DNA of 64,000 bases from Planctobacterium marinum. Lineage in GTDB: Bacteria; Pseudomonadota; Gammaproteobacteria; Enterobacterales; Alteromonadaceae. Made by a program: the position numbers and the translations under genes. Under the pieces are notes generated by a model that searched no databases, was not told where the DNA came from, and saw nothing but the letters and a program-made list of their open reading frames with translations. Positions 18,432 to 29,489 of the stretch are shown here, piece by piece (positions within the stretch are counted from its first letter, which is position 1; every line of letters begins with the position of its first letter). The stretch lies in contig NZ_AP027272.1 in assembly GCF_036322805.1 (NCBI RefSeq), forward strand, positions 4,774,001 through 4,838,000, read 5' to 3'.

Positions 18432-19929
18432 CGCTTACTCCCTGTGAGCGCAGCTGAGCTTGCAGCGCACAAACCACCTGTTCAGGGTGCTCCGCTTTTG
18501 TAATAGCAGACACCACAGCTACAGAACCCACACCAGTGGACAACACCGATGCAATATTGTCGATATTGATGCCACCAATGGCTACTAGCGGATAACCTTG
18601 TGCCAATTGCACCAGGCACTTGAGCTTCGCTATTCCCTGCAGCTGACCAGACATGTTTTTTGTTGTTGTGCTAAATATCGCGCCAATGGCGATATAACTG
18701 GGCCGTAAGTACAGCGCTCTTAACAGCTCAAAGTACCCATGTGTCGATACCCCCAAGCGCACACCGCTGGCCTGTATCAAATTAAGATCAGCGTCCTCGA
18801 TATCTTCCTGGCCAAGATGTACGCCATAACAACCGTGCTCAATGGCTAATTGCCAGTAATCATTAATAAACAGCCTGGCGCCAGCCGCTTTAGCCAACAT
18901 GCTCGCCTGTTGTATTTGGCTGGATAGCGTTTGTCTTTCCCTTTGTTTGATGCGTAGCTGAATGGTATTTACTCCCAGATTCAACAAACGCTTCAACCAG
19001 GCAATCGAATCCACCACGGGATACAAACCCAAATGCTGAGTGTCGCAGGAGGCAAAAGGCGCAGAGGGGCAGCGCAATTTAGAAATTGAAAGGTATTCAG
19101 GAAACCATTCACGGCGATATTGCAGCGACTTTACCCCCAACTTTGCTACGCCACAGCCTATCTTATGAGTTTGCAATAACCCCTGATAAACCAGACTTTT
19201 GGCCAGCACAAAAGCATCTTTTAAAGGATAACCTTTGGCCAATGCCGCAGAAAGAGCCGTCGCCAAAGTACATCCAGTACCATGGGCCCGGGAGTCAGCT
19301 AAATGGGGTAAAGACAGAGCCGATGGCTGCCCATCGGTGAGCAACCAATCCACACATTTATCCTGCTGAGGTTGATGACCGCCTTTAAGTAAAACATGCC
19401 TGACAGGCAAAGTAGCTAAAAGCTTGAGCACCATGGCCACATCAAGGTTATTGCCTTGGCATTCGCACAACCAAAGTGCCTCTTGCCAATTGGCCGTAAC
19501 GACATCAACCAAAGGCAGCAGATGGCTTTTTAGCGCTTCGCGGGTATCATCAAGCGTTAAATGACTACCATCAGAAGCCACTGTAACCGGATCAAGCACG
19601 ATTAGCGGTTTTATCGACTCCCTCGCCAGGCAAAAAAGCCAATCCGTTAAGCACAAAACCTGCTCTTTTGTGGCCAGTAACCCTACTTTTATCACATCGG
19701 GTAAACCATCTTTTTGCAGCGCATCTATCTGCTGAGAAAAAACCTCGGTAGAAACGGGATTAATGGCCTGCACACCGTGACTATTTTGTACTGTTAGCGC
19801 TGTGACTACCGTGCTGCAGTACACCTCCAGTTTTTGCGCCGCTTTAACATCCGCTTGAATACCCGCACCAGCACAGCAATCAGAACCGCCGATGGCCCAA
19901 ATATGGGACTTGCTATTGTCTTTTGTCAT
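18424..19929 (-). CDS. thiDE: Fused HMP-phosphate kinase / thiamine-phosphate synthase
   Basis: Bifunctional enzyme: phosphorylates HMP-P and joins HMP-PP to thiazole phosphate. It is about 501 residues from the ATG at 19929, whose ATGA overlap with the thiG stop supports this start over the in-frame ATG at 19944. The N-terminal ThiD part (to about residue 250) shows GGSDCCAGAGIQADVKA, LDPVTVASDG and RAHGTGCTLATALSAALAKG. The C-terminal ThiE TIM barrel (about 290-495) shows NTIQLRIKQRE, LFINDYWQLAIEHGCYGVHLGQED and VAIGGIN. The ThiD-ThiE linker (residues 255-295) is long and poorly conserved in appearance. Confidence 0.95.
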   Translation of the reverse strand: MTKDNSKSHIWAIGGSDCCAGAGIQADVKAAQKLEVYCSTVVTALTVQNSHGVQAINPVSTEVFSQQIDALQKDGLPDVIKVGLLATKEQVLCLTDWLFCLARESIKPLIVLDPVTVASDGSHLTLDDTREALKSHLLPLVDVVTANWQEALWLCECQGNNLDVAMVLKLLATLPVRHVLLKGGHQPQQDKCVDWLLTDGQPSALSLPHLADSRAHGTGCTLATALSAALAKGYPLKDAFVLAKSLVYQGLLQTHKIGCGVAKLGVKSLQYRREWFPEYLSISKLRCPSAPFASCDTQHLGLYPVVDSIAWLKRLLNLGVNTIQLRIKQRERQTLSSQIQQASMLAKAAGARLFINDYWQLAIEHGCYGVHLGQEDIEDADLNLIQASGVRLGVSTHGYFELLRALYLRPSYIAIGAIFSTTTKNMSGQLQGIAKLKCLVQLAQGYPLVAIGGINIDNIASVLSTGVGSVAVVSAITKAEHPEQVVCALQAQLRSQGVSDE

Positions 19930-20726
19930 GGGCAGTGCTGCCAAAATGGGGTTCCCGGAACAGGAGTAGATGGACAGGCGGTTTCCCTCACCTGCATGGT
20001 GCCAGACAGAAATGCCTGACGCCCGGCGGCAACCGCCTTGGCGAAGGCGGAGGCCATCTGTATGGGATGATTAGCCTGAGCTACGGCGCTATTTAATAAC
20101 ACTGCATCAAAGCCCATTTCCATTGCCTGACAAGCGTGAGACGGTGAGCCAATCCCCGCATCCACAATCAGCAGAGTATCGGGCAATCGCGCACGTAAGG
20201 TTTTTAACGCATAAGGGTTTAATAGCCCCTGACCGCTACCTATCGGTGCGCCCCATGGCATCACAATTTTACAACCTAAATCCACCAGCCGTTGACACAA
20301 CACCAGATCATCAGTGCTATAAGGCAATACCGTAAACCCCTGACGCAGCAGTTCAGCCGTCGCTTCCAATAAAGCAAAAGGATCCGGTTGCAGATTGTAA
20401 TCGTCACCGGTGATCTCAAGTTTAATAAGGGGGGTTGAAAACACTTCCCGGCTCATTTGCGCAATAGTCATGGCTTCTTTAGCGGTGCGACATCCGGCGG
20501 TATTGGGCAATACGGGAATTCCGGTTTGTTTTACCAATTCCCAAAAATCGCCGCCATTACCGCTGCTGCCCTGACGTCTTAGTGATACCGTAATCATGGC
20601 TGGTTCAGCTATTGCTAATGCGTTTTGCATGATTACAGGAGACGGGTATTGCGCCGTGCCTAACAATAATCGACTACTGAAATGATGTGGCTCCACGCAC
20701 CAGCTGTCATCTTCAGGAACAGACAT
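19926..20726 (-). CDS. thiG: Thiazole synthase
   Basis: Forms the thiazole phosphate from deoxyxylulose phosphate, dehydroglycine and ThiS-thiocarboxylate. It is 266 residues, TIM barrel. LLGTAQYPSP lies near the N-terminus. The Schiff-base lysine is expected in LIKLEITGDD near residue 100. MPWGAPIGSGQG and DAVLLNSAVAQANHP phosphate-binding parts are visible. The start is 2 bases after the thiS stop, and the stop overlaps thiDE by 4. ThiG works with ThiS, ThiF and the oxidase ThiO encoded in the same operon. Confidence 0.96.
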   Translation of the reverse strand: MSVPEDDSWCVEPHHFSSRLLLGTAQYPSPVIMQNALAIAEPAMITVSLRRQGSSGNGGDFWELVKQTGIPVLPNTAGCRTAKEAMTIAQMSREVFSTPLIKLEITGDDYNLQPDPFALLEATAELLRQGFTVLPYSTDDLVLCQRLVDLGCKIVMPWGAPIGSGQGLLNPYALKTLRARLPDTLLIVDAGIGSPSHACQAMEMGFDAVLLNSAVAQANHPIQMASAFAKAVAAGRQAFLSGTMQVRETACPSTPVPGTPFWQHCP

Positions 20727-20728
20727 GA

Positions 20729-20926
20729 TTAACCTCCTTGCATGGGGATCAGAACATCAAGTTCATCTCCCTCACTCAGAGTGATCGTTGCGTAATTCTG
20801 CTTTGCCACAAAATCACCATTGAGCGCTACGGCGAACGCTTGGTTAGGATCGACTCTGCTTAATAAAAAATCAGCGAGTTGCTGCGATTCAATTAACACT
20901 TGCTCGCCATTAAAACGGATTTTCAT
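20729..20926 (-). CDS. thiS: Sulfur carrier protein ThiS
   Basis: About 65 residues from ATG at 20926; an upstream ATG at 20941 is less likely because AGGAGGT lies just before 20926. It has a ubiquitin-like fold: MKIRFNGE start, VALNGDFV centre, and the obligatory C-terminal Gly-Gly (IPMQGG). The glycine carboxylate is adenylated by ThiF and thiolated. It overlaps thiO by 17 bases. Confidence 0.95.
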   Translation of the reverse strand: MKIRFNGEQVLIESQQLADFLLSRVDPNQAFAVALNGDFVAKQNYATITLSEGDELDVLIPMQGG

Positions 20927-22019
20927 GCGACCTCCTGACAAACTGCTGGACAGAGTTGGGGATCGTTTTGTCTTGTATTAAATTCGCCAAAGCCCGGCTA
21001 AACAAAGCCCCTAACAAGTATCCATGACGATACAAACCATTCACGCTGTAATACCGACCGTAATTGTAGATTTCTGGATGATGATTCGGAAAAGCAGGCC
21101 GCAAGCCCACTCGTGCACTGCGGATGCGAGCTTCGGCAAATCCCGGATGTAAGGCATATGCAGCAGACAATAGCTCCATGGTTGAGCGCAAGCTAATGGC
21201 GCTCTCGTCCTGGCTTTCTATCTCAGTGGCGCCAATAACGTATTCGTTGTTCGGTTTTGGCGCGACATAGAGCGGGTATTTTGGATGCATGAAGCGCACC
21301 GGGCGAGTAAATTGTACATCAGGCGCGATAACCCGAATGATTTCGCCCCGCACGGCCCGCAACAGCCCCACCTTGCCGGGCACCATCGCCAGCGTGTGTC
21401 GAGCGCCCAAACCTCGACAGTCCAACACCGCATCAAATTGCTGCCCTGCAATGCGCCCTTGCGTCCATTCGGCTGCCCAGCGGGATCCCGAACGACTGTC
21501 GATTTCAGTCTGCCAGAAGAAATCTACGTCAGCCTGCTGGCAGGCCCGAAGACTAGCGCGATAAAAGGCTTTGTTATCCAATTGCCCTTCCCCTTCCAGC
21601 CATAATCCCTGCTGGAGATTTTCCGGTAATGAAGGTTCTATCTCTCTTAAATGTACCGCTGGCAACATGGCGCAATCTGGCTCTAACGGCGCCAGACGCT
21701 GATGAAATTCACTCAATAACGCTCTATCGTTGTGATGGCAAACCACCATAGTGCCGGCTTGTTGGAACCATACAGGATCAGATAGGTCCGCGAGAATCTC
21801 TGGCCAAATTGCCAGTGACTCTCTCCCCAGGTTTAATAACTGTATGTCGTTGCAGTGCACAGCTTCCGATAGAGGAGCCATCATTGCAGCCGCCACCGCA
21901 CCGGCACTTTCTGAACTGTCCGCCTCATCTGCGCTGAACACAGTGAGTCTGGCACAGTTGCGCAGTTGCAAAGCGCACAGCCGCCCCATTAAACCAAATC
22001 CCAATATCGCTATGTTCAT
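20910..22019 (-). CDS. thiO: FAD-dependent glycine oxidase
   Basis: Oxidises glycine to dehydroglycine for ThiG, the oxygen-dependent alternative to the radical-SAM enzyme ThiH. It is 369 residues of the DadA/ThiO oxidoreductase family. The FAD-binding start is MNIAILGFGLMGRLCALQL (GxGxxG), with FMHPKYPLYVAPKPNNEYVIGATE and VGLRPAFPNHHPE towards the C-terminus. It starts 3 bases after the thiC stop. Use of ThiO with no thiH in the operon points to aerobic thiamine synthesis. Confidence 0.93.
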   Translation of the reverse strand: MNIAILGFGLMGRLCALQLRNCARLTVFSADEADSSESAGAVAAAMMAPLSEAVHCNDIQLLNLGRESLAIWPEILADLSDPVWFQQAGTMVVCHHNDRALLSEFHQRLAPLEPDCAMLPAVHLREIEPSLPENLQQGLWLEGEGQLDNKAFYRASLRACQQADVDFFWQTEIDSRSGSRWAAEWTQGRIAGQQFDAVLDCRGLGARHTLAMVPGKVGLLRAVRGEIIRVIAPDVQFTRPVRFMHPKYPLYVAPKPNNEYVIGATEIESQDESAISLRSTMELLSAAYALHPGFAEARIRSARVGLRPAFPNHHPEIYNYGRYYSVNGLYRHGYLLGALFSRALANLIQDKTIPNSVQQFVRRSHENPF

Positions 22020-22022
22020 GGC

Positions 22023-24155
<2,133 letters not shown>

Positions 24156-24233
24156 AAGTAGTAATTCTAATTCCATCAAATAATCGATCTGCTCAATGAT
24201 TGACTATTTGATCAACTTTGTTTCGTCTTTTTT

Positions 24234-24263
24234 ACCTTACTTTAGCCTGAAACGAACTGTCAA
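24234..24263 (-). promoter_or_regulatory. Candidate promoter of the thi operon
   Basis: TTGACA (24258-24263) and TAAGGT (24234-24239) are separated by 18 bases, upstream of the riboswitch. The -35 is perfect and the -10 weak. Confidence 0.4.
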
Positions 24264-24317
24264 CAGGTAATTATTTTTCTACTAAGACGGGTTGCAAAGA
24301 CAAGCAACAACTCGGAT

Positions 24318-25217
24318 TTAAGGGTTTGTTTTGGCTAATGCTCGCTTACCTGGCAGTTTCAACATACCTGTGGTTAAGGCTACACCCAGTAAAATGGTGG
24401 CGGCTCCAAGCATGATGGTTTGGGTAACTTGCTCATTGATAAACCACCAACCCCAGATAAAGGCAAATAGCGGTACCAGGTAGGTTACCGACAGTGCTTT
24501 GCTCACACCTTCCCGCGCCAGAATGCGAAAATACAGAATATAAGCAATGCCAGTACAAGCGATACCAAGCATTATCACATCACGCCAGGCACTGACCGAT
24601 GGCATCGTTTCTGGCCATGTCATCACACCCGGAATAATGAGCATGATACTGGCGCTGATCTGACTGCCGGTTGCCACCGCTAAAGGCCTCATTCCCGCTG
24701 CATACAGCTTGGAGTAACAAGCCGCAAAGCCATAACAAGTGGATGCCAGTAGCGCCCCTAAAATGGGCAACAGGAGTAGAACATCCTCAGAAATTTTCTC
24801 CGACATCAGAATAAAGACACCGCCAAAACCCACGATTAATCCCAAAGCCGTGCCCGCTGCAATCTTATCTTTTAGCCACACCCAGGCCACCAAAGCACCG
24901 AACATAGGGGCAGTTGAGTTTAATGTGGCTGTTAACCCCGCTTCCAGCGAAAGCGTTGCCCATGCAAACAAGGTAAAGGGTATCGCGGTATTAGTGAGGC
25001 CCAATATGACCAGGTGTTTCCAGTGGGTTCGTATTTGCTGCATTTCATGACGGCGAATGAACAACATCAGCAGCACTAAAAAAATTGCTGCAACTGACGC
25101 TCTGATAAGAATCAGAGAAAAAGCACCAAACTCCGGCGAACCGGTGCGCATAAACAGAAATGATGCGCCCCACAAGGCCCCCAGAATAACAAGTTCCAGA
25201 TAAGATTTAGCCTGCAT
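24318..25217 (-). CDS. EamA/DMT-family transporter
   Basis: 299 residues with about ten hydrophobic segments arranged as two EamA repeats (roughly 5-135 and 150-290). An ALWGASFLFMR motif in the first helix and AVLNSTAPMFGAL-like sequence (ATLNSTAPMFGALVAW) near the end of repeat one are typical. It is probably a metabolite or drug exporter, with no way to name the substrate. It lies 18 bases after ogt in the same direction, so possibly the end of an operon with the two alkylation-repair genes. Confidence 0.85.
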   Translation of the reverse strand: MQAKSYLELVILGALWGASFLFMRTGSPEFGAFSLILIRASVAAIFLVLLMLFIRRHEMQQIRTHWKHLVILGLTNTAIPFTLFAWATLSLEAGLTATLNSTAPMFGALVAWVWLKDKIAAGTALGLIVGFGGVFILMSEKISEDVLLLLPILGALLASTCYGFAACYSKLYAAGMRPLAVATGSQISASIMLIIPGVMTWPETMPSVSAWRDVIMLGIACTGIAYILYFRILAREGVSKALSVTYLVPLFAFIWGWWFINEQVTQTIMLGAATILLGVALTTGMLKLPGKRALAKTNP

Positions 25218-25235
25218 AAAATGTCCTTTTTATAC

Positions 25236-25733
25236 TTATATGAGTTCAAATTGCGAAGGGCTATTGTGCCCTGATTCTAAATCCAGCAACCATGCTTTTC
25301 TGGACAATCCACCAGCATAACCAGTCAATTTGCCGTTTTTGCCAATAACCCGATGACAAGGCACTACAATGCTCAATGGATTTTTACCATTGGCGGCCCC
25401 CACCGCGCGCACCGCGTTTTTATCTCCCAATGTTTCTGCGATATCCACATAGCTACAGGTTTGCCCGTAGTCGATTGTCAAAAGTGCCTGCCATACTTTG
25501 TTCTGAAATGCTGTGCCTTGCGGTGATAACGGCAAATCAAACACCCTGCGGTTACCTTCAAAGTACTCCGATAATTGTTTTTTTGCTTCTTGTAATACCC
25601 GAGCTTCGGATGCAACCTGCAGGGCATCTTCTACAAACAAGATATGCTTCAAATGCGCCTGTTCAGCGGCGATTTCCAATAAACCGATTGGTGTTTGTAG
25701 ATAGGCAAAGGCGGTATTTTTTTGAGTTTCCAT
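25236..25733 (-). CDS. ogt: Methylated-DNA-protein cysteine methyltransferase
   Basis: Suicide repair enzyme that moves methyl groups from O6-methylguanine to its own cysteine. It is 165 residues. The active-site motif is [21 protein letters not shown] near residues 122-142. The N-terminal segment [16 protein letters not shown] is typical. The start codon immediately follows the stop of the alkA-like gene with no gap, which indicates co-expression. Length and lack of an Ada N-domain argue for Ogt over Ada C-terminal. Confidence 0.95.
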   Translation of the reverse strand: METQKNTAFAYLQTPIGLLEIAAEQAHLKHILFVEDALQVASEARVLQEAKKQLSEYFEGNRRVFDLPLSPQGTAFQNKVWQALLTIDYGQTCSYVDIAETLGDKNAVRAVGAANGKNPLSIVVPCHRVIGKNGKLTGYAGGLSRKAWLLDLESGHNSPSQFELI

Positions 25734-27095
25734 TTAAGCGTGATCCCACAGTTGAAAGGTCAGATAGCTGCGCCATGGCGCAGCTGCATCGGTTTGTAAT
25801 GAAAATTGCTCAATTTGTTTTTTGATCACCAGATCCGTCCCCAGCCAGATATCCGGCTCGGACAAACCGCGCATCTTGGCGTAGGCAACAGTCCAGGGAC
25901 CAATGCCTTTAATTTCTAGCCAAGCATCTGGGCTATTATCCTCGGGATTATCGTGAAGGTATTGCGCCAATGCCCGCAATGCTCGCTTGCGCGCCTCGGG
26001 CATTTTCAAAAATGCCAGCTCACTTTTTGCAACCGCTTCTGGTGTGGGAAACAAGCGCGTTAGTTGTTGTTCTCCTGGCAGTGGCTCGCCTAATTCTTCG
26101 GTTAATTGTGCCACTTTATTCACCGCCGCTTTTACAGACACCTGCTGCCCTAAAATCGCGCGACAGCCAGCTTCAAATAAACTCCATACGCCTGGAATGC
26201 GGATCCCCGGCGTTAACTGCTCTGTTGTCAATCCGGTTTGCAGTAATCCTTCTTTGACAATGCTGTAATCCGTCTCGAGATCCAATACCCGCTTAATGTT
26301 TTGCAAAACGAAACGCAGGCTTTGATAGTTTTGCAAGCTGAGGGTAACTTTAAAGCGAAAACGCTCAGGCTCTATCTCAGCACTAAGGTAACCTTTGTCG
26401 TCCTGCCAGCTAAAACTGCGAGCATAACTATCGTCGGTGACGGTTTCCATGCCGGGCACCGCTCTGACTTGCCAGAAATCCCGCACCTGTCGCCAACAAT
26501 AGTCCGGCGTATAGGACAAATACAATTGCAACTGTTTACCTTCCTGACTTTGCTGTTGCCGGATTTGCGTGGGGGTTAATTGCAGGGTATCTTTCAGGTT
26601 TTGTTGTAAGCGTCTGGCAGATTGAAAACCGGCTGTTAGGGCCACTTGTTCCACTGACAGGCTAGTTTCGTGCAGAAGTTTTTTGGCAAACAAAAGCTGC
26701 TCAGTTAACTGATATTGCTTGGGAGAAACCCCCAAATGCTGGCGAAATAACTTGCGCAGATAACCATCGGAAATCCCCAGTCGCTGAGCAATAGAATCTA
26801 GCCCGGATTCGGGATTATCCCGCAATAATTTCATGGCACGAACAACGGTGGTTTCAACCCCTAACCAGGCATAGGAACTCGGGGCACTATCCGGACGACA
26901 GCGCAAACAGGGGCGATAACCGTGATCCAGCGCTTGTGCCGCATGAGCATAATATTCGACGTTCTCTTCTTTAGGTAGATTGGCCGGGCAGATATTGCGA
27001 CAAAAAATGCCCGTGGTTTTCACCGCCACAAAAAAACGACCATCAAAGCGCCGATCCCGACTTAATCTGGCTTGTTGCCAGGTCTGGTAATTCAT
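25734..27095 (-). CDS. alkA: Ada-type zinc/AraC domain fused to DNA-3-methyladenine glycosylase (AlkA)
   Basis: 453 residues. The N-terminal Ada metal-binding domain has four cysteines (GIFCRNICPAN near 33 and CLRCRP near 60). An AraC-type helix-turn-helix follows (residues 85-180, LGISDGYLRKLFRQHLGVSPKQYQL). An AlkA N-terminal domain and a HhH-GPD glycosylase follow, with IKGIGPWTVAYAKMRGL and a catalytic aspartate in WLGTDLVIKK. It combines methyl-phosphotriester sensing and base excision in one protein. With ogt in the same transcript this is a compact adaptive response. The C-terminus (LTFQLWDHA) is slightly shorter than in E. coli AlkA. Confidence 0.93.
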   Translation of the reverse strand: MNYQTWQQARLSRDRRFDGRFFVAVKTTGIFCRNICPANLPKEENVEYYAHAAQALDHGYRPCLRCRPDSAPSSYAWLGVETTVVRAMKLLRDNPESGLDSIAQRLGISDGYLRKLFRQHLGVSPKQYQLTEQLLFAKKLLHETSLSVEQVALTAGFQSARRLQQNLKDTLQLTPTQIRQQQSQEGKQLQLYLSYTPDYCWRQVRDFWQVRAVPGMETVTDDSYARSFSWQDDKGYLSAEIEPERFRFKVTLSLQNYQSLRFVLQNIKRVLDLETDYSIVKEGLLQTGLTTEQLTPGIRIPGVWSLFEAGCRAILGQQVSVKAAVNKVAQLTEELGEPLPGEQQLTRLFPTPEAVAKSELAFLKMPEARKRALRALAQYLHDNPEDNSPDAWLEIKGIGPWTVAYAKMRGLSEPDIWLGTDLVIKKQIEQFSLQTDAAAPWRSYLTFQLWDHA

Positions 27096-27316
27096 ATTGT
27101 GCTCCTTGAAGTAATCGCTGAAAGGCAGTTTACGCTAAAAATACGAAACAGATGCGATGAATTCGGAACTCAATAATGATGTTTATTCTGTGCCATTCGC
27201 CTGGTTATTCAACAAGGCAACATTGCAAGGCAGACCGTTTATCAGGATAATGCGACGCTTGGGTGTGCTTATTTTGACGCCCTTGGTTTTTGTAAATTGC
27301 GTTTAACGGGGTTGTT

Positions 27317-28474
27317 TTGAGTTTTTTGCGTCTGCTTGTCATTGTTGTTTTGTTCACAGCGCTCAATCCGACTAAAGGATTGGCGGATGAGCATTTCATC
27401 GACACATTCTGGCAAGACACCCGCAGCAAAATCCAGGGCCAGAATATTCCCGGCTTCAGTATGGTGTATATTGAACGCAACCGAGACCCTCGCTATTTCA
27501 GCACCGGCTTAACAGAAAAACATGGCCAGCCAGTTGATGAACAAACCCTGTTTCGATTGGCGTCGGTATCCAAAACCTTTACCGGTGGCCTCACCGCCAA
27601 ATTAGTGCACAAAGGCCAGTTAGACTGGCAACAACCCCTGCAAGAACTCGCACCGGATTTCAATTTCAGCAGCAACAACCGCACCATTACGTTAGAGCAT
27701 TTACTCAGCCAGAGCAGCGGTTTAATGCGCAATGCCTACGATAACTTAATCGAAGCCAACTATTCCTTACCGCGAATTATCGATGAGTTAAAAGACTTAA
27801 AGCCCCTGTGCCAGCCAGGCAAATGCTATACCTATCAAAACGCCTTATTCGGTGTACTGGAATATCATTTCCAGCAACAAGATACGTCCTATGGACAGGT
27901 ACTGGAGCAAGAGCTATTAACACCACTGAATATGTACCATACCAGTGTGGGCAGTACCCCGCTGGTAAAAGCCGATGACTGGGCCAAGCCCCATGTGTTA
28001 ACTCGCGCCAAAAACTGGAAAAAGACCCGTATTAACGAATCCTATTATCGGGTTTCACCCGCAGCTGGCATCAATACTAATAGTCACGACATGGGCATCT
28101 GGTTAAAAGCCATGCTTGGCGAGTACCCCGATGTGATTGAGCCAGCGATTATCGAAGAAATCACTCAACCCCATATCCGCACCACTCGAGAATTACGTCG
28201 TCGCGCCTGGCGCAAGCTACTGGACAACGCCCATTATGGCTTGGGCTGGCGAGTGTACGAGATTGATGGTTTGCAGGTGGCCTACCACAGTGGCTGGGTT
28301 AAGGGCTATCGCGCGGAAGTTTCTTTCTGCTCCGAGCTGGGTATTGGGGTGGCGATGCTGATGAATGCCGAAGCCAACCTGATGAACGAATTAGGCGCTG
28401 ATTTCTGGTCAGGCTATCTGGCTCGCCAGACTCACGAAGTACGTGAAAACCTGCAACTCACTGCGGGTAAATAG
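27317..28474 (+). CDS. Serine hydrolase of the beta-lactamase/PBP-like family (PF00144)
   Basis: 385 residues from a TTG start at 27317, chosen because it gives a complete signal peptide (about 23 residues, ending GLADEH). SVSK (near residue 77), YQN (near 175) and HSGW (near 326) fit the SxxK, YxN and HxG elements of class-C-like serine hydrolases. Such proteins are often esterases or peptidases, and nothing here shows beta-lactam resistance. It stands alone on the plus strand. An inverted repeat at 28552-28567, called here as a LexA-like box, could alternatively terminate this transcript. Confidence 0.85.
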   Translation: MSFLRLLVIVVLFTALNPTKGLADEHFIDTFWQDTRSKIQGQNIPGFSMVYIERNRDPRYFSTGLTEKHGQPVDEQTLFRLASVSKTFTGGLTAKLVHKGQLDWQQPLQELAPDFNFSSNNRTITLEHLLSQSSGLMRNAYDNLIEANYSLPRIIDELKDLKPLCQPGKCYTYQNALFGVLEYHFQQQDTSYGQVLEQELLTPLNMYHTSVGSTPLVKADDWAKPHVLTRAKNWKKTRINESYYRVSPAAGINTNSHDMGIWLKAMLGEYPDVIEPAIIEEITQPHIRTTRELRRRAWRKLLDNAHYGLGWRVYEIDGLQVAYHSGWVKGYRAEVSFCSELGIGVAMLMNAEANLMNELGADFWSGYLARQTHEVRENLQLTAGK

Positions 28475-28551
28475 TCACAGAAGTCTTGTCCGCTAAACAT
28501 TTCACCACTTACCTTAACCACTTAATCTTCTCTATTCACATCAGTAAAAAC

Positions 28552-28567
28552 CTGTACTTTGGTACAG
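28552..28567. promoter_or_regulatory. LexA-like (SOS) box
   Basis: CTGTACTTTGGTACAG fits the gammaproteobacterial LexA core CTGT-N8-ACAG with perfect 6-bp arms, 98 bases ahead of a small membrane-protein gene. It overlaps a weak promoter (TTGGTA at 28559, TATTTT at 28580). Flanking AAAAA and TTTTT mean that a terminator for the preceding gene is an alternative reading. Confidence 0.5.
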
Positions 28568-28664
28568 TTTTTCCCCAGCTATTTTTATGTTTTGATGATC
28601 ATTAACAGACCCAGTACAGACTTCTTGTACTGCAGTCTTTTAATTGACATGGACGATGAGATAA

Positions 28665-28829
28665 ATGAGTAACGCAAAGCTCTTTATATTTGGTTTTATC
28701 ACCAGTTTAGTACTGGTACAGGTTTTACCAGAAAACACTCCAATATATGTGGACTTCGCTATTGCAATGACAATCCTTGCGCTCTTCTTATTGGCAATAA
28801 AATTGGTAAAAAAACACAAAAATAAGTAG
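28665..28829 (+). CDS. Small membrane protein, 54 residues, possibly SOS-controlled
   Basis: ATG 28665 to TAG 28827-28829. The sequence has two hydrophobic segments (KLFIFGFITSLVLVQVLP, residues 5-22; IAMTILALFLLAIKLV, 33-48) joined by a polar turn (ENTPIYVD) and a basic tail KKHKNK. This is typical of a two-helix hairpin protein with both ends in the cytoplasm. It has no strong Shine-Dalgarno (GATGAGA is the best candidate). An inverted repeat CAGTACA/TGTACTG (28612-28632) lies in its presumed 5' leader. A LexA-like box lies upstream. No family is recognised. Candidate roles (toxin such as TisB, stress protein) are speculation. Confidence 0.55.
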   Translation: MSNAKLFIFGFITSLVLVQVLPENTPIYVDFAIAMTILALFLLAIKLVKKHKNK

Positions 28830-28848
28830 TGCTCGCAGGACTAAATAT

Positions 28849-29346
28849 CTATTCCAACCACTTGAGCTTTTCCAGTGGGTAGCCCAGATACCATTTAGTG
28901 CGCTCAAGGATGGTTTTTACCTTTATCTCTTTAACCTCCAGCTTGCTGTTGCGTGCAATATCATCACACACCTGATTCAGCGCCTGTATATTGGGAAAGC
29001 AGCTGAACATCATGTAATGGAATTCCCCTTCCACTCGCAAACAATCCATAAATTCGGGGATATCTTGTATCGCTTGTTCGAAGGGCTTTCTGGCTTGCGG
29101 CGTATTGGAGTGCAGTTTCACTTCGACATAGGCCAGCATATGCTCACAGATCCGCTCCAGGTCCATTTCAGTGTGAAAATTAAAGAAATATCCTGCTTCC
29201 TTTAATGCCTTGGTGCGCTGGAAGCAAGCGCTGGGGGACAAACCTACCAACTCAGCTAACTCTTGGTTAGACAGGTCTGCTTGCTTGTGAATGGTGGCTA
29301 GTATGCGTTTATTAATGGCATCCAGCTTGATGTTCTTTTTAGCCAT
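28849..29346 (-). CDS. Lrp/AsnC-family transcriptional regulator
   Basis: 165 residues from ATG 29346, which has AGAGG upstream at good spacing. An in-frame upstream ATG at 29430 is less likely. The N-terminal helix-turn-helix reads LDAINKRILATIHKQADLSNQELAELVGLSPSACFQRTKAL. The RAM effector domain follows from about residue 70. It is divergent from the permease gene of the 29.5-33.5 kb cluster and is probably its regulator, with an amino-acid-like or nucleobase-like ligand. It lies 19 bases after the small membrane-protein gene on the opposite strand (convergent). Confidence 0.9.
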   Translation of the reverse strand: MAKKNIKLDAINKRILATIHKQADLSNQELAELVGLSPSACFQRTKALKEAGYFFNFHTEMDLERICEHMLAYVEVKLHSNTPQARKPFEQAIQDIPEFMDCLRVEGEFHYMMFSCFPNIQALNQVCDDIARNSKLEVKEIKVKTILERTKWYLGYPLEKLKWLE

Positions 29347-29489
29347 ATCGCCTCTGAACCTGTAAACAAAAGAAGATTTTGATCTGTGGGCAAATAAAAA
29401 ACAATCTGTTTTTACCAGAGGGCACTTCAAACAATAATTTTTTCAGCATGTTATAGACTGATAAAAAGTCATCACAATGAGCAAGCCCA

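Noticed and set aside
27249-27305. 18-codon frame (MRRLGVLILTPLVFVNCV) before the serine hydrolase, as a leader peptide
   Set aside because: Too short for support, with no ribosome site or conserved feature. The hydrolase already has its own signal peptide.
27317-28474. Beta-lactam resistance gene
   Set aside because: SxxK, YxN and HxG elements are shared by many esterases and peptidases; there is no resistance context.
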